Assembly (NCBI GenBank): GCA_035358815.1
Contig: DAOPQC010000003.1
Location: 434,001-498,000, forward strand
Direction of reading: 5' to 3'
Length of the DNA stretch: 64,000 nt
Source: Thermoanaerobaculales bacterium
GTDB taxonomy: Bacteria; Acidobacteriota; Thermoanaerobaculia; Thermoanaerobaculales; Sulfomarinibacteraceae
This document shows, in pieces, positions 1 to 8,840 of the stretch (the stretch's first letter is position 1; each line of letters starts with the position of its first letter). The position numbers and the translations under genes were made by a program. Under the pieces are notes generated by a model. The model did not search any database, was not told where the DNA came from, and saw nothing but the letters and a program-made list of their open reading frames with translations.

Positions 1-1569
1 CTCGACCTTGAACTTGCCCTCCAGGCCGTGCCTCTCGAGCTGGCGCGGGACCAGGAACTGGCGCGCGATCTCGAGCTTCTCGAGGTGGGTGTAGCCGGAC
101 AGCCGGATCTGCTCCATCCGGTCGACGAGCGCGGGCGGGATCGAGTGGGTGACGTTGGCGGTGCAGATGAAGAACACCTTGGACAGGTCGTACTCGACGT
201 CCAGGTAGTGGTCGTGGAAGGTGTGGTTCTGCTCCGGGTCGAGCACCTCGAGCAGGGCGCCGGCGGGATCGCCCCGGAAGTCGGCGGCCATCTTGTCGAC
301 CTCGTCGAGCAGGATGACCGGGTTGACGGTGCCCGCCTTGCGCATCATCTGGACGATCTGGCCCGGGAACGCTCCGATGTAGGTCCGGCGGTGGCCGCGG
401 ACCTCCGCCTCGTCGCGCACCCCGCCCAGCGACAGCCGGACGAACTTGCGGCCGGTCGAGCGCGCGATCGAGCGCGCCAACGACGTCTTGCCGACGCCCG
501 GCGGCCCCACGAAGCACAGGATCGTCCCGGTGGTCTTGCGGACCAGCTGCCGCACCGCCAGGAACTCGAGGATCCGGTCCTTGACCTTCTCCAGGCCGTA
601 GTGGTCCTCGTTGAGGACCGTCTCGGCGCGCCGGATGTCGCGGATCTCGCGCGAGGCGTTCTTCCAGGGAACGGCGAGCAGCCAGTCGACGTAGTTGCGC
701 GACACGCCCGCCTCGGCCGAGACCGGCGGCATGCCCTCGAGCCGGCGGATCTCGATCAGCGCCTTCTCCTTGGCCTCCTCGCTCATGCCCGACTTTTCCA
801 CCTGCTCCTTGAGCCCCTGCATCTCCTCCTGGGAGTCGTTGCGGCCGAGCTCCTCGTTGATCGCCTTGATCTTCTCCGACAGGTAGTACTCGCGCTGCGC
901 CTTCTCCATCTGCTTCTTGACGCGCGACGAGATGCGGCGGTCGATGTTGAGCTTCTCGATCTCCACGTCGAGCAGGTCGTTGAGCCTTTCCAGGCGCTCG
1001 AGCGGGTTCAAGATCTCGAGCAGGTTCTGCTTCTCCGGCGTCGGCTGGTTGAGGTGGGCGGCCAGGATGTCGGCGAACTGGTCGGGGTCGTCGGTTTGCA
1101 GGGAGGCGAGCACCCCCTCCACGGCGAGATGGTGGGAGAGCTTCGCGTACTCCTTGAAGAGCTCGGCGAGCTCGCCCATGTACTGGGTCACCGCGGGCCC
1201 GGTCGGGACCTCGGCCGCGACCGGCACCACCCGGGCCATCAGGCACGACGGGTCCGCCACCGCCTCCACGATCCGCGCCCTGGCCAGGCCCTCCACCATC
1301 ACCTTGATGTTCCCGGAGGCCAGCTGCAGGTGCTGGACCACGCGGGCGGTCACGCCGAGTGAGTAGATGTCGCCGGGCTCCGGCTCGTCCACCTTGGGGT
1401 CGCGCTGGGTGGCGAGGAGGATCTTCTTGTCGGGGCGCCCCAGCGCGCGCTCGAGCGCCACGACCGACGGCTGCCGGCCGACCACGAACGGCGCCATCAT
1501 GTGCGGAAACACCACCATGTCCCGGAGCGGGACGACGGGGAGAAGCTTGGGCTCGAGGTCTTTCTTCAT
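1..1569 (-). CDS. lon: ATP-dependent protease Lon (N-terminal part, truncated by window edge)
   Basis: Lon is a homo-hexameric cytosolic AAA+ protease that unfolds and degrades misfolded and regulatory proteins. Only the first 523 residues are present; the Ser/Lys protease domain lies beyond position 1. In order: the N domain beginning LLPVVPLRDMVVFPHM (residues 8-23), a long helical linker with REYYLSEKIKAI, and the AAA+ core with Walker A GPPGVGKT at about 355-362 and Walker B VILLDEVDK at about 418-426. The ATG at 1569 follows a purine-rich GAGTGGAG three bases upstream. It is the last gene of tig-clpP-clpX-lon, 97 bases after clpX, so two ATP-dependent proteases and a chaperone are grouped. 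Confidence 0.97.
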   Translation of the reverse strand, partial: MKKDLEPKLLPVVPLRDMVVFPHMMAPFVVGRQPSVVALERALGRPDKKILLATQRDPKVDEPEPGDIYSLGVTARVVQHLQLASGNIKVMVEGLARARIVEAVADPSCLMARVVPVAAEVPTGPAVTQYMGELAELFKEYAKLSHHLAVEGVLASLQTDDPDQFADILAAHLNQPTPEKQNLLEILNPLERLERLNDLLDVEIEKLNIDRRISSRVKKQMEKAQREYYLSEKIKAINEELGRNDSQEEMQGLKEQVEKSGMSEEAKEKALIEIRRLEGMPPVSAEAGVSRNYVDWLLAVPWKNASREIRDIRRAETVLNEDHYGLEKVKDRILEFLAVRQLVRKTTGTILCFVGPPGVGKTSLARSIARSTGRKFVRLSLGGVRDEAEVRGHRRTYIGAFPGQIVQMMRKAGTVNPVILLDEVDKMAADFRGDPAGALLEVLDPEQNHTFHDHYLDVEYDLSKVFFICTANVTHSIPPALVDRMEQIRLSGYTHLEKLEIARQFLVPRQLERHGLEGKFKVE

Positions 1570-1666
1570 GATCTCCACTCGGATGGGGTTGATCGGCTCA
1601 CGACGCGCGGGCTGTCGATCCGGGTCTGCCGGGTGCCGGCTGCCCTCGCCGGCGGGCGTGTACAGC

Positions 1667-2902
<1,236 letters not shown>

Positions 2903-2921
2903 TCAGGCCCCTCCACCGGCT

Positions 2922-2927
2922 ATTGTA
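2922..2927 (-). promoter_or_regulatory. Possible clpX -10 element
   Basis: On the minus strand this reads TACAAT, 19 bases before the clpX start, with the clpX ribosome-binding site GGAGGGG between them. No convincing TTGACA lies upstream (TTCCTG at 16 bases is the best). The same TACAAT hexamer precedes several other genes here. Confidence 0.4.
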
Positions 2928-2964
2928 CCCCAGGGCGGCCCGCCAGGAACCTCGGCTCCTCACT

Positions 2965-3555
2965 CTACTCCCTGGAAACAATGATCTTGTCGACCAGGCC
3001 ATAGTCCTTCGCCGCCGCCGCCTCGAGGATGAAGTCGCGCTCCGTGTCGAGGTTGATCTTGTCGATCGGCTGCCCGGTGTGGGCGGCGAGGATCTCGTTG
3101 AGACGCTCGCGCAGGCGCATCAGGTCGCGGGCGTGGATGTCGATGTCGGTGGCCTGGCCCTGGAGACCGGTCATCAGCGGCTGGTGCAGCATGACCCGGC
3201 TGTGCGGCAGCGCCATCCGCTTGCCCTTGGCCCCTCCCGCCAGCAGCACGGCGCCCATCGACGCCGCCTGGCCGAGGGCGATGGTTGACACGTCAGGCTT
3301 CACGTACTGCATGGTGTCGTAGATCGCGAGGCCGGCGGTGATCGAGCCGCCGGGCGTGTTGATGTAGAGATAGATGTCCTTCTCCGGGTTCTCGGCCTCC
3401 AGGAACAGCATCTGGGCGATCACGACCGACGCCACGTAGTCGTCGATCGGCAGCCCGAGGAACACGACGTTGTCCTTGAGCAGCCGCGAGAAGATGTCGT
3501 AGGACCGCTCCCCCCGGTTGGTCTGCTCGACCACCCACGGTATCGGAAAGGACAT
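2965..3555 (-). CDS. clpP: ATP-dependent Clp protease proteolytic subunit ClpP
   Basis: ClpP is the tetradecameric serine protease chamber that works with ClpX. It is 196 residues, the usual length. The catalytic serine is Ser99 in GQAASMGA, the histidine is His124 in MLHQP and the acid is probably Asp174 in TERD. The ATG at 3555 shares one base with the tig stop codon (TGATG), indicating translational coupling. The family usually has a short N-terminal propeptide; here the protein begins MSFPIPWVVEQTNRGERSYD, a standard start with little or no propeptide. Confidence 0.98.
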   Translation of the reverse strand: MSFPIPWVVEQTNRGERSYDIFSRLLKDNVVFLGLPIDDYVASVVIAQMLFLEAENPEKDIYLYINTPGGSITAGLAIYDTMQYVKPDVSTIALGQAASMGAVLLAGGAKGKRMALPHSRVMLHQPLMTGLQGQATDIDIHARDLMRLRERLNEILAAHTGQPIDKINLDTERDFILEAAAAKDYGLVDKIIVSRE

Positions 3556-4838
3556 CACTCCACCTCCCCGCCAACCCGGCGGATCATTTCGTCGACGGTC
3601 GCGGAGATCCGGGCCGAGCCGCGCAGCTCCTCGAGCTTGTGCTCCTTGGCGAGGTTCGCCTTGTGCTCTCCCGCCGGGATCCCGCGCTGCCGGGCCTCGA
3701 GGCTCACGTAGGCGTCCACGTCCGCCTCGGGCACCGCGATCTGCCAGTCGTCGGCGAGCTGCTCGAGGACCAGCATGTCGAGCACCCGCCGCCGCGAGCC
3801 GGGCTCCATCCGGGCCGCCATCTCCTGCCAGTTGACCCCGGCGGCGGCGGGCTCCACGCCCTGCATCGCCATGGTGTAGGCGAAGCGGCTGAGATCCTCC
3901 CGCACCGCCGAGGAGACCAGCGACGGCGGCAGCTCGTTGGCGTCGATCGCGGCCTCGAGGTGGTCGAGCAGGGCGCGCCGCCACTGCTCCCGGCGCTGGC
4001 GGAGCTTGTTGCTCCGCAGCACCTCCGCGACCCGCTCCTTGAGGCCATCGATGGAGTCGTAGCCGAGCGTCCTGGCGAGCTCGTCATCGACCGCGGGGCG
4101 CACCTTGCGCTTCAGCGCCGTGACATCGATGGTGTAGCGGACGGTCTTGCCGGCGCGGGCGGTGTCGGGATCGTCGTCCGGGAAGCGGCGCTCGGCGACC
4201 CGCTGCTCGCCGACCCGGACGCCCTGCAGGGCCTCGTTGATCTGCTGCGGCACCGAGCCGTGGCCGATGACGAAGCGCGCCCCCTTCTCGTCGTACGGCC
4301 CCTGGTCCGAGCCCTCCATGAGGCCGTGCAGGTCGGCCTCGACCAGCATGCCGTCGGCGGCCACCTCGGCGTCCGCCGGCTCCCAGGTGGCGTTCTCCTC
4401 GGCAACCGAGTCGAGCTCGGTGGCGAGCTCGGCGTCGCCGACCTCGAGCGACACCTCGGGGAGCTGAAAGCCCTCGAGCGAGGGCAGCTGGAAGCGCGGG
4501 CGGAGCTCCATCTCGGCCTTGATGCGGAAGCCGCCGCCGTCGTCGAAGGCAGCGTCGCTGACCTCGGGGCGGGTGATCGGCTCCAGCCCCTCCTCGCCGT
4601 CGAAGACCTCCTCGAGCAGCTTGCCTGCCAGCTGCTCCTTGAGCTCCTGCTCGATGTCGTCGCCGAAGCGGGCCCGGATCGCCGAGTCGGGCGCTTTCCC
4701 GGGGCGGAAGCCCGGCACGCTCGCCTTCCTTCGGAAGCTGCGGATGATCCCGGCTCGCTCCGACGCGACCGTCTCGGCGTCGAGCTCGGCGGTCACCTCG
4801 ACGGTGTTGTTGGCGCGGCGGTTCAGGGTGTAGGGCAT
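3555..4838 (-). CDS. tig: Trigger factor (ribosome-associated chaperone and prolyl isomerase)
   Basis: Trigger factor binds the ribosomal exit tunnel and shields nascent chains. The 427-residue product has the ribosome-docking loop GFRPGKAP near residue 43, then a PPIase-like middle domain and a helical C-terminal domain with many charged residues. The start is the ATG at 4838, because the protein there begins MPYTLNRRANNTVEVTAEL and GGGAG lies nine bases upstream. Only 16 bases separate it from the mature end of tRNA-Leu, so the messenger is probably freed by tRNA processing. The stop overlaps the clpP start by one base. Confidence 0.96.
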   Translation of the reverse strand: MPYTLNRRANNTVEVTAELDAETVASERAGIIRSFRRKASVPGFRPGKAPDSAIRARFGDDIEQELKEQLAGKLLEEVFDGEEGLEPITRPEVSDAAFDDGGGFRIKAEMELRPRFQLPSLEGFQLPEVSLEVGDAELATELDSVAEENATWEPADAEVAADGMLVEADLHGLMEGSDQGPYDEKGARFVIGHGSVPQQINEALQGVRVGEQRVAERRFPDDDPDTARAGKTVRYTIDVTALKRKVRPAVDDELARTLGYDSIDGLKERVAEVLRSNKLRQRREQWRRALLDHLEAAIDANELPPSLVSSAVREDLSRFAYTMAMQGVEPAAAGVNWQEMAARMEPGSRRRVLDMLVLEQLADDWQIAVPEADVDAYVSLEARQRGIPAGEHKANLAKEHKLEELRGSARISATVDEMIRRVGGEVE

Positions 4839-4852
4839 GGATGACGGCTCCC

Positions 4853-4941
<89 letters not shown>

Positions 4942-4956
4942 AGCGAATGGTGGGGG

Positions 4957-5032
4957 TGGTGAGCCGTGGAGGAATCGAACCTCCAACCTAGGGATTAAGA
5001 GTCCCTTGCTCTGCCAGTTGAGCTAACGGCCC
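4957..5032 (-). tRNA. tRNA-Lys (anticodon CTT)
   Basis: A 76-base tRNA. The acceptor stem GGGCCGT pairs with ACGGCTC (one G-T pair), the anticodon stem AGGGA/TCCCT encloses CTCTTAA (anticodon CTT, reading AAG), the T-arm has GGAGGTTCGATTCCTCC, and CCA is encoded. It is first in the apparent tRNA-Lys/tRNA-Leu/tig transcript. Confidence 0.97.
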
Positions 5033-5085
5033 ACGCCAGCGCGCAGTGTAGCGGAAACCCGGCCGAGAGGCAAGACGGCTGCAAA

Positions 5086-5205
5086 GGATCTAGGATCTAG
5101 GGGATAGGATCCAGAGCCACCACCCAACCGGCAGGCCGTGCTGCGAGGATCACTCCGATGCTCCGAGTCGCCCCCTCGACCCCAGATCCTCGCCCCTAAA
5201 TCCTG
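5086..5205. repeat. Composite GATC/GGGGATAG repeat, two facing copies (site R1)
   Basis: Positions 5086-5112 carry GGATCTAGGATCTAGGGG then ATAGGATCC. Positions 5181-5205 carry a diverged inverted copy (CCCAGATCCTCGCCCC then TAAATCCTG). Together they flank about 70 bases between tRNA-Lys and the gene ending at 5221. This site lacks the GTTCCC tandem tract found at most other members. The inverted copy lies 15 bases beyond the stop codon of the neighbouring gene. Confidence 0.7.
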
Positions 5206-5220
5206 CCGCCAGCGGCGGCT

Positions 5221-5952
5221 TCAGCGATGGACCAGGTGCTTGATCTCCGACGACCCGAGCCGCGACTGGGCCGACACGATCACCGCCGAGGTCCCGCCGT
5301 TGTACGCCGGCAGCACGATCTCGCCGCTGAAACGCCCGTCCGCCCCGGTGACGCCCTCGGCCAGCACCAGCCGGTGGGGCTCGGCGGTCGACTTGAAGGA
5401 CACCGAGACCTCGACACCCTGCATCGGCGCGTTGGTCTGGGACTCCAGCGCGACGATCGCGACCCGGGCGCGCGCCCCGTAGGAGAAGTCGTGCTCGCGG
5501 GACGCCTGCAGGACGAGGTGGGCGCGGCCCCGCTGCGCCTGCAGGTAATCCACGATCACCTGGTCGAGGGAGATGTCGCTGACCGGCGCCGCGTCCAGGC
5601 GAGGCCGGGCGATGGTGGTGTCGTCCTCCGACGCCACCTCCTCGTCCCGGGACATCAGCTGGTGCAGCTTCCCGGCGCCGATGGCCTCGACGATCGACCG
5701 GTGCTGCCGCTCCATGATCGCCGCCACCGCCTGCGGCTCGACGCCCCGCTCGACCAGGTCGTGGTAGGGGGTCCGCCTCGAGTACAGGATCTCCCCGCTC
5801 GCGTAGACCAGCGACTCGACCAAGGGGTTGGACCGGCCCTTGTCCTCGGTCTGCACGTGGTACACGGTCCCCGCGTAGTCGATGTCGGTGTTGTAGCCAG
5901 TGAGCACCACGGTCCGTCGTTCCTCGACCCAGGCAAAGGCTACCTCGACCAC
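5221..5952 (-). CDS. Conserved protein of unknown function
   Basis: No specific function is recognised. The N-terminal part contains YNTDIDYAGTVYHVQTEDKG followed by NPLVESLVYASGEILYSRRTPY. That pattern resembles a small uncharacterised family I associate from memory with Acidobacteriota and Myxococcota, but no named domain was assigned. The C-terminal 100 residues look like a beta-sandwich (FSYGARARVAIVALES, ADGRFSGEIVLPAYNGG). No signal peptide or membrane segment is seen. The GTG at 5952 lies directly against GGGGAGG, too close for a normal ribosome site; an internal GTG before VLTGYNTD, about 15 codons in, is a realistic alternative start. Confidence 0.7.
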   Translation of the reverse strand: MVEVAFAWVEERRTVVLTGYNTDIDYAGTVYHVQTEDKGRSNPLVESLVYASGEILYSRRTPYHDLVERGVEPQAVAAIMERQHRSIVEAIGAGKLHQLMSRDEEVASEDDTTIARPRLDAAPVSDISLDQVIVDYLQAQRGRAHLVLQASREHDFSYGARARVAIVALESQTNAPMQGVEVSVSFKSTAEPHRLVLAEGVTGADGRFSGEIVLPAYNGGTSAVIVSAQSRLGSSEIKHLVHR

Positions 5953-6210
5953 CCTCCCCGGTCAATGCGCCCGCTTCTGGGTGTCAGCAGTAAAGTGTTA
6001 CAGGATCAGGAGTTCACCGTTCTGATGCCGGTCGAACCCGACGCTTTCTCAGGATCCGCTCTCGAACCGCGCCGTCCCTTGCGGCGCGCCAGCGCCGGCC
6101 GCGTCGGCGGTCGCAGCCGGCGCGCCACCGGCGACGGCGGCGGGTGTAGAGTGGTCGCCGCGGTGCTCGCGCTCCGCCGGTCGTTCTCGCGCGTCCCCGA
6201 GAGGTGAACC
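5953..6210. other. Intergenic region without recognised gene
   Basis: Divergent spacer of 258 bases between the unknown gene at 5221-5952 and the tryptophanase-like gene. It holds no supported reading frame, tRNA or member of the composite repeat. It presumably carries promoters for both neighbours; TAGAGT about 60 bases before 6211 is only a weak -10 candidate. Confidence 0.5.
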
Positions 6211-7590
6211 ATGCGCACCATCATCGAGCCCTTCCGGATCAAGATGACCGAGCCCCTCAAGCTGACCACCCGACAGGAGCGGGAGCGGGCGCTCGCGGCG
6301 GCGCACCACAACGTGTTCCTCCTCGATGCCGACGACTGCTGCATCGACCTGCTCACCGACAGCGGCACCGGCGCCATGTCGACGCACCAGTGGGCGGCGA
6401 TGATGCTCGGCGACGAGAGCTACGCCGGGAGCCGATCGTGGAAGCGTTTCGCATCGTGCGTGCGCGAGATCACCGGCATGGAGCACGTGCTGCCCACCCA
6501 CCAGGGTCGGGCGGCGGAGAGCATCCTCGCCGAGTGCATCATCCGGCCCGGCCAGATCATCCCCAACAACAGCCACTTCGACACCACCCGCGCCAACATC
6601 GAGTACCGCCGCGGCATCGCCCTCAACCTGCCCTGCGCCGAGGCCTACGACACCGAGCGCATCGCGCCGTTCAAGGGCAACATGGACGTCGATGGGCTGC
6701 GCCGCTGCATCGCGGAGCACGGCCGGGACGCCATCCCGTTCGCGATGGTGACGGTCACCAACAACACCGGGGGCGGCCAGCCGGTGTCGATGGCCAACCT
6801 GCGCGAGGTCAAGGAGGTGCTGTCGGCGCACGGGATCCCGCTGATCATCGACGCCTGCCGCTTCGCCGAGAACGCCTACTTCATCCACGAGCGCGAGGCG
6901 GGCTTCCGCGACCGCAGCCTGCTCGAGATCGCGCAGGAGATGTTCGCGCTCGCGGACGGCGCCACCATGAGCGCCAAGAAGGACGGCCTCGCCAACATCG
7001 GCGGCTTCCTCGTGTGCCGGGACCCGGAGTGGGCCGAGCGCTTCCGCACCCTGCTCATCCTGCGGGAGGGCTTCCCGACCTACGGCGGCCTCGCCGGCCG
7101 CGACCTGGAGGCGATCGCCGTCGGCCTCATGGAGGCGCTCGAGTACGACTACCAGGTCTACCGCCACGCCACAGTCGAGTACCTGGTCGCCCGGCTGCGC
7201 GCGCTCGGCGTCCCGATGGTCCTGCCGGCCGGCGGGCATGCCGTGTTCCTCGACGCGCGGCGGATGCTGCCCTCCATCCCGCCGCTCGCCTTTCCGGGCA
7301 TCGGCGTCGTCAACGCGCTCTATCTCGCCGGCGGCATCCGCGCGGTGGAGCTGGGGAGCGTCATGTTCGCCCAGGTCGACCAGGAAGGCCGCGAGCAGCC
7401 GTCGCCGCTCGAGCTGGTGCGGCTGGCGTTCCCGCGCCGGGTCTACACCCAGAGCCACTTCGACTACATCGTCGAGGTCATGGAGGAGGTGTGGCGGGAG
7501 CGGGAGCGGATCCCCGGCCATCGGATCACCTGGCAGTCCCCCCTGCTGCGCCACTTCACCTGCCACTTTGAGCCAATCGGGAGGGGATAG
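6211..7590 (+). CDS. tnaA: Tryptophanase / beta-eliminating lyase family protein
   Basis: PLP-dependent beta-eliminating lyase of 459 residues. The N-terminal EPFRIKMTEPLKLTTRQER, then IDLLTDSGTGAMS, PTHQGR, NNTGGGQPVSMANL, CRFAENAYF and EGFPTYGGLAGRD, match the tryptophanase/tyrosine phenol-lyase fold. The PLP lysine lies in MSAKKDG (256-257). The segment IRAVELGS resembles tryptophanase (AVEIGS) rather than tyrosine phenol-lyase (SMERG), so cleavage of tryptophan to indole, pyruvate and ammonia is the better guess. The substrate is not proven. GAGAGGTGA precedes the ATG. No tnaC-like leader or permease adjoins it. Its TAG stop lies inside the first unit of the composite repeat. Confidence 0.85.
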   Translation: MRTIIEPFRIKMTEPLKLTTRQERERALAAAHHNVFLLDADDCCIDLLTDSGTGAMSTHQWAAMMLGDESYAGSRSWKRFASCVREITGMEHVLPTHQGRAAESILAECIIRPGQIIPNNSHFDTTRANIEYRRGIALNLPCAEAYDTERIAPFKGNMDVDGLRRCIAEHGRDAIPFAMVTVTNNTGGGQPVSMANLREVKEVLSAHGIPLIIDACRFAENAYFIHEREAGFRDRSLLEIAQEMFALADGATMSAKKDGLANIGGFLVCRDPEWAERFRTLLILREGFPTYGGLAGRDLEAIAVGLMEALEYDYQVYRHATVEYLVARLRALGVPMVLPAGGHAVFLDARRMLPSIPPLAFPGIGVVNALYLAGGIRAVELGSVMFAQVDQEGREQPSPLELVRLAFPRRVYTQSHFDYIVEVMEEVWRERERIPGHRITWQSPLLRHFTCHFEPIGRG

Positions 7591-7799
7591 GATCTGGGAT
7601 CTGGGGGATAGGGCCCCCGCCCGCCCGGTCCCGCTCTCGTTCCCGTTCCCGTTCCCGATCCCGATTGCGGCATCGGCTGAAGCGACCACCGATCAGCAGA
7701 GTCGACCACCCTCAAACGCATGAGCGGAATCACCGTCCGTCCGGGAACGGGCACGGGAACGGGTACGGGAACGGGTACGGGAACGGGTACGGGAACGGA
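7583..7799. repeat. Composite repeat with facing GTTCCC and GGGAAC tracts (site R2)
   Basis: The most complete member. 7583-7620 is the GATC block (GGGGATAG, GATCTGGGATCT, GGGGGATAGGGCCCCC), 7621-7637 a C-rich linker, and 7638-7661 tandem GTTCCC hexamers. After about 80 bases, 7742-7799 is a 12-base tandem repeat of GGGAACGGGTAC (about 4.5 copies) in inverse orientation, so the two tracts can pair into a long hairpin. The first copy supplies the stop codon of the preceding gene (TAG, 7588-7590). Confidence 0.85.
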
Positions 7800-7802
7800 T
7801 GG

Positions 7803-7830
7803 TGGACACGCCGGCGAGTGCAGCTAGACT
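7803..7830 (+). promoter_or_regulatory. Predicted promoter for the LMW phosphatase gene
   Basis: TGGACA (7803-7808), a 16-base spacer and TAGACT (7825-7830) form a sigma-70-like promoter immediately after the repeat. The -10 ends six bases before the ATG at 7837 and no Shine-Dalgarno sequence lies between, so the transcript would start at or next to the start codon. Confidence 0.55.
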
Positions 7831-7836
7831 CCCCCG

Positions 7837-8262
7837 ATGCGCCCCCTGTCGATCCTCTTCATCTGCGTCGGCAACAGCTGCCGTTCACCGATGGCCGAGG
7901 CGATCGCGCGTGCGATCGGGGGCGACCGGGTGACCGCCTGCTCGGCCGGGCTCGCGGCGACTGGCCGCGTGGCACCGAGCACGCTCGAGGCGCTGGCCGC
8001 CCTCGGCTACCCCTCGGACGGCCTCGCCTCCAAGGAGCTCGACGAGGCGCCGCTCGACGGGCTCGACGTGGTCGTGTCGCTGATCGGGCCGGCGGGCCTC
8101 GCCTGGCTGCCTCCCGGCCTCGCCGCCCGGCGGGTGGCCTGGCCGATCCCCGACCCCTACGGCAGCGACCCCGCGACCTACCTCGCGGTCGGCCGCGCCA
8201 TCGAGGAGCGGGTGCGCGGCCTGCTCGACGAGCTCCTGGCCGGGGAACCCGCGACCGGCTGA
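7837..8262 (+). CDS. Low-molecular-weight protein-tyrosine-phosphatase-like protein
   Basis: A cytosolic protein of 141 residues. The P-loop CVGNSCRS holds the nucleophile Cys10 and Arg16, and the likely general acid is in IPDPYGSD near residue 107. This fold includes LMW protein tyrosine phosphatases and thioredoxin-linked arsenate reductases. The CX5R loop and DP motif fit either, and the extra cysteine pair of classic ArsC is not evident. No arsenic genes adjoin it. It may be transcribed leaderless, because a -10-like TAGACT ends six bases before the ATG. Confidence 0.85.
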   Translation: MRPLSILFICVGNSCRSPMAEAIARAIGGDRVTACSAGLAATGRVAPSTLEALAALGYPSDGLASKELDEAPLDGLDVVVSLIGPAGLAWLPPGLAARRVAWPIPDPYGSDPATYLAVGRAIEERVRGLLDELLAGEPATG

Positions 8263-8330
8263 CGGCTCTCACTGGATCGAGGAGGCCGGCGACGGCCGTC
8301 ACGGGGCGGCTCCTGTGGCACTATGGAGGC

Positions 8331-8840
8331 GTGACCTTCGACGAGGTCTACCAGCGCTTCCGGCGGCCAGTGTGGCGCCTCGCCCGCCGCATGACCGGCA
8401 GCGAGGAGGATGCGCTCGACGCGACCCAGGAGATCTTCCTGCGCATCTGGCGCGGGCTTCCCGGCTTCCGCGGCGAGGCGAAGCTCTCCACCTGGGTGTT
8501 CCAGATCGCCTGGAACTACCTCCGGCTGCACCGGCGGCGGGCGAGCCGGCAGCCGGCGCTGGTGGTGGCCGCACACGACGAGGAGCTCGCGCTGGCGGTC
8601 GAGCAAGCGCCCGACCCGGGCCCCGACCCGGAGCGGCGCGCCACCGCCACCGTCGAGCTGGAGCGGGTGGAGGAGGCGATCGATGGGCTTCCGGAGCAGT
8701 TCCGGGTGGTCCTGTGGCTGCGCGACGGCGAGGGCCGCAGCTACGAGGAGGTGGCCGAGGTTCTCGACGTCCCGGTCGGCACCGTGCGGTCGCGCCTCGC
8801 GCGCGCCCGCCAAGCGCTGAAGCGGGAGCTGGAGGGATGA
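8331..8840 (+). CDS. ECF-type RNA polymerase sigma factor
   Basis: A group 4 (ECF) sigma factor of 169 residues. Region 2 contains DATQEIFLRIWRGLPGF and STWVFQIAWNYLRLHRRR; region 4 contains LPEQFRVVLWLRDGEGRSYEEVAEVLDVPVGTVRSR as a helix-turn-helix. The GTG at 8331 directly follows GGAGGC. Either that serves as a very close ribosome site, or the message is leaderless (CACTAT ends six bases upstream). The stop overlaps the start of the next gene (ATGA), a classic sigma/anti-sigma arrangement. The signal is not evident from the sequence. Confidence 0.93.
   Translation: MTFDEVYQRFRRPVWRLARRMTGSEEDALDATQEIFLRIWRGLPGFRGEAKLSTWVFQIAWNYLRLHRRRASRQPALVVAAHDEELALAVEQAPDPGPDPERRATATVELERVEEAIDGLPEQFRVVLWLRDGEGRSYEEVAEVLDVPVGTVRSRLARARQALKRELEG

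Noticed and set aside
7742..7799. Repeat array resembling CRISPR
   Set aside because: The repeats are contiguous 12-base units with no spacers and no cas genes nearby.
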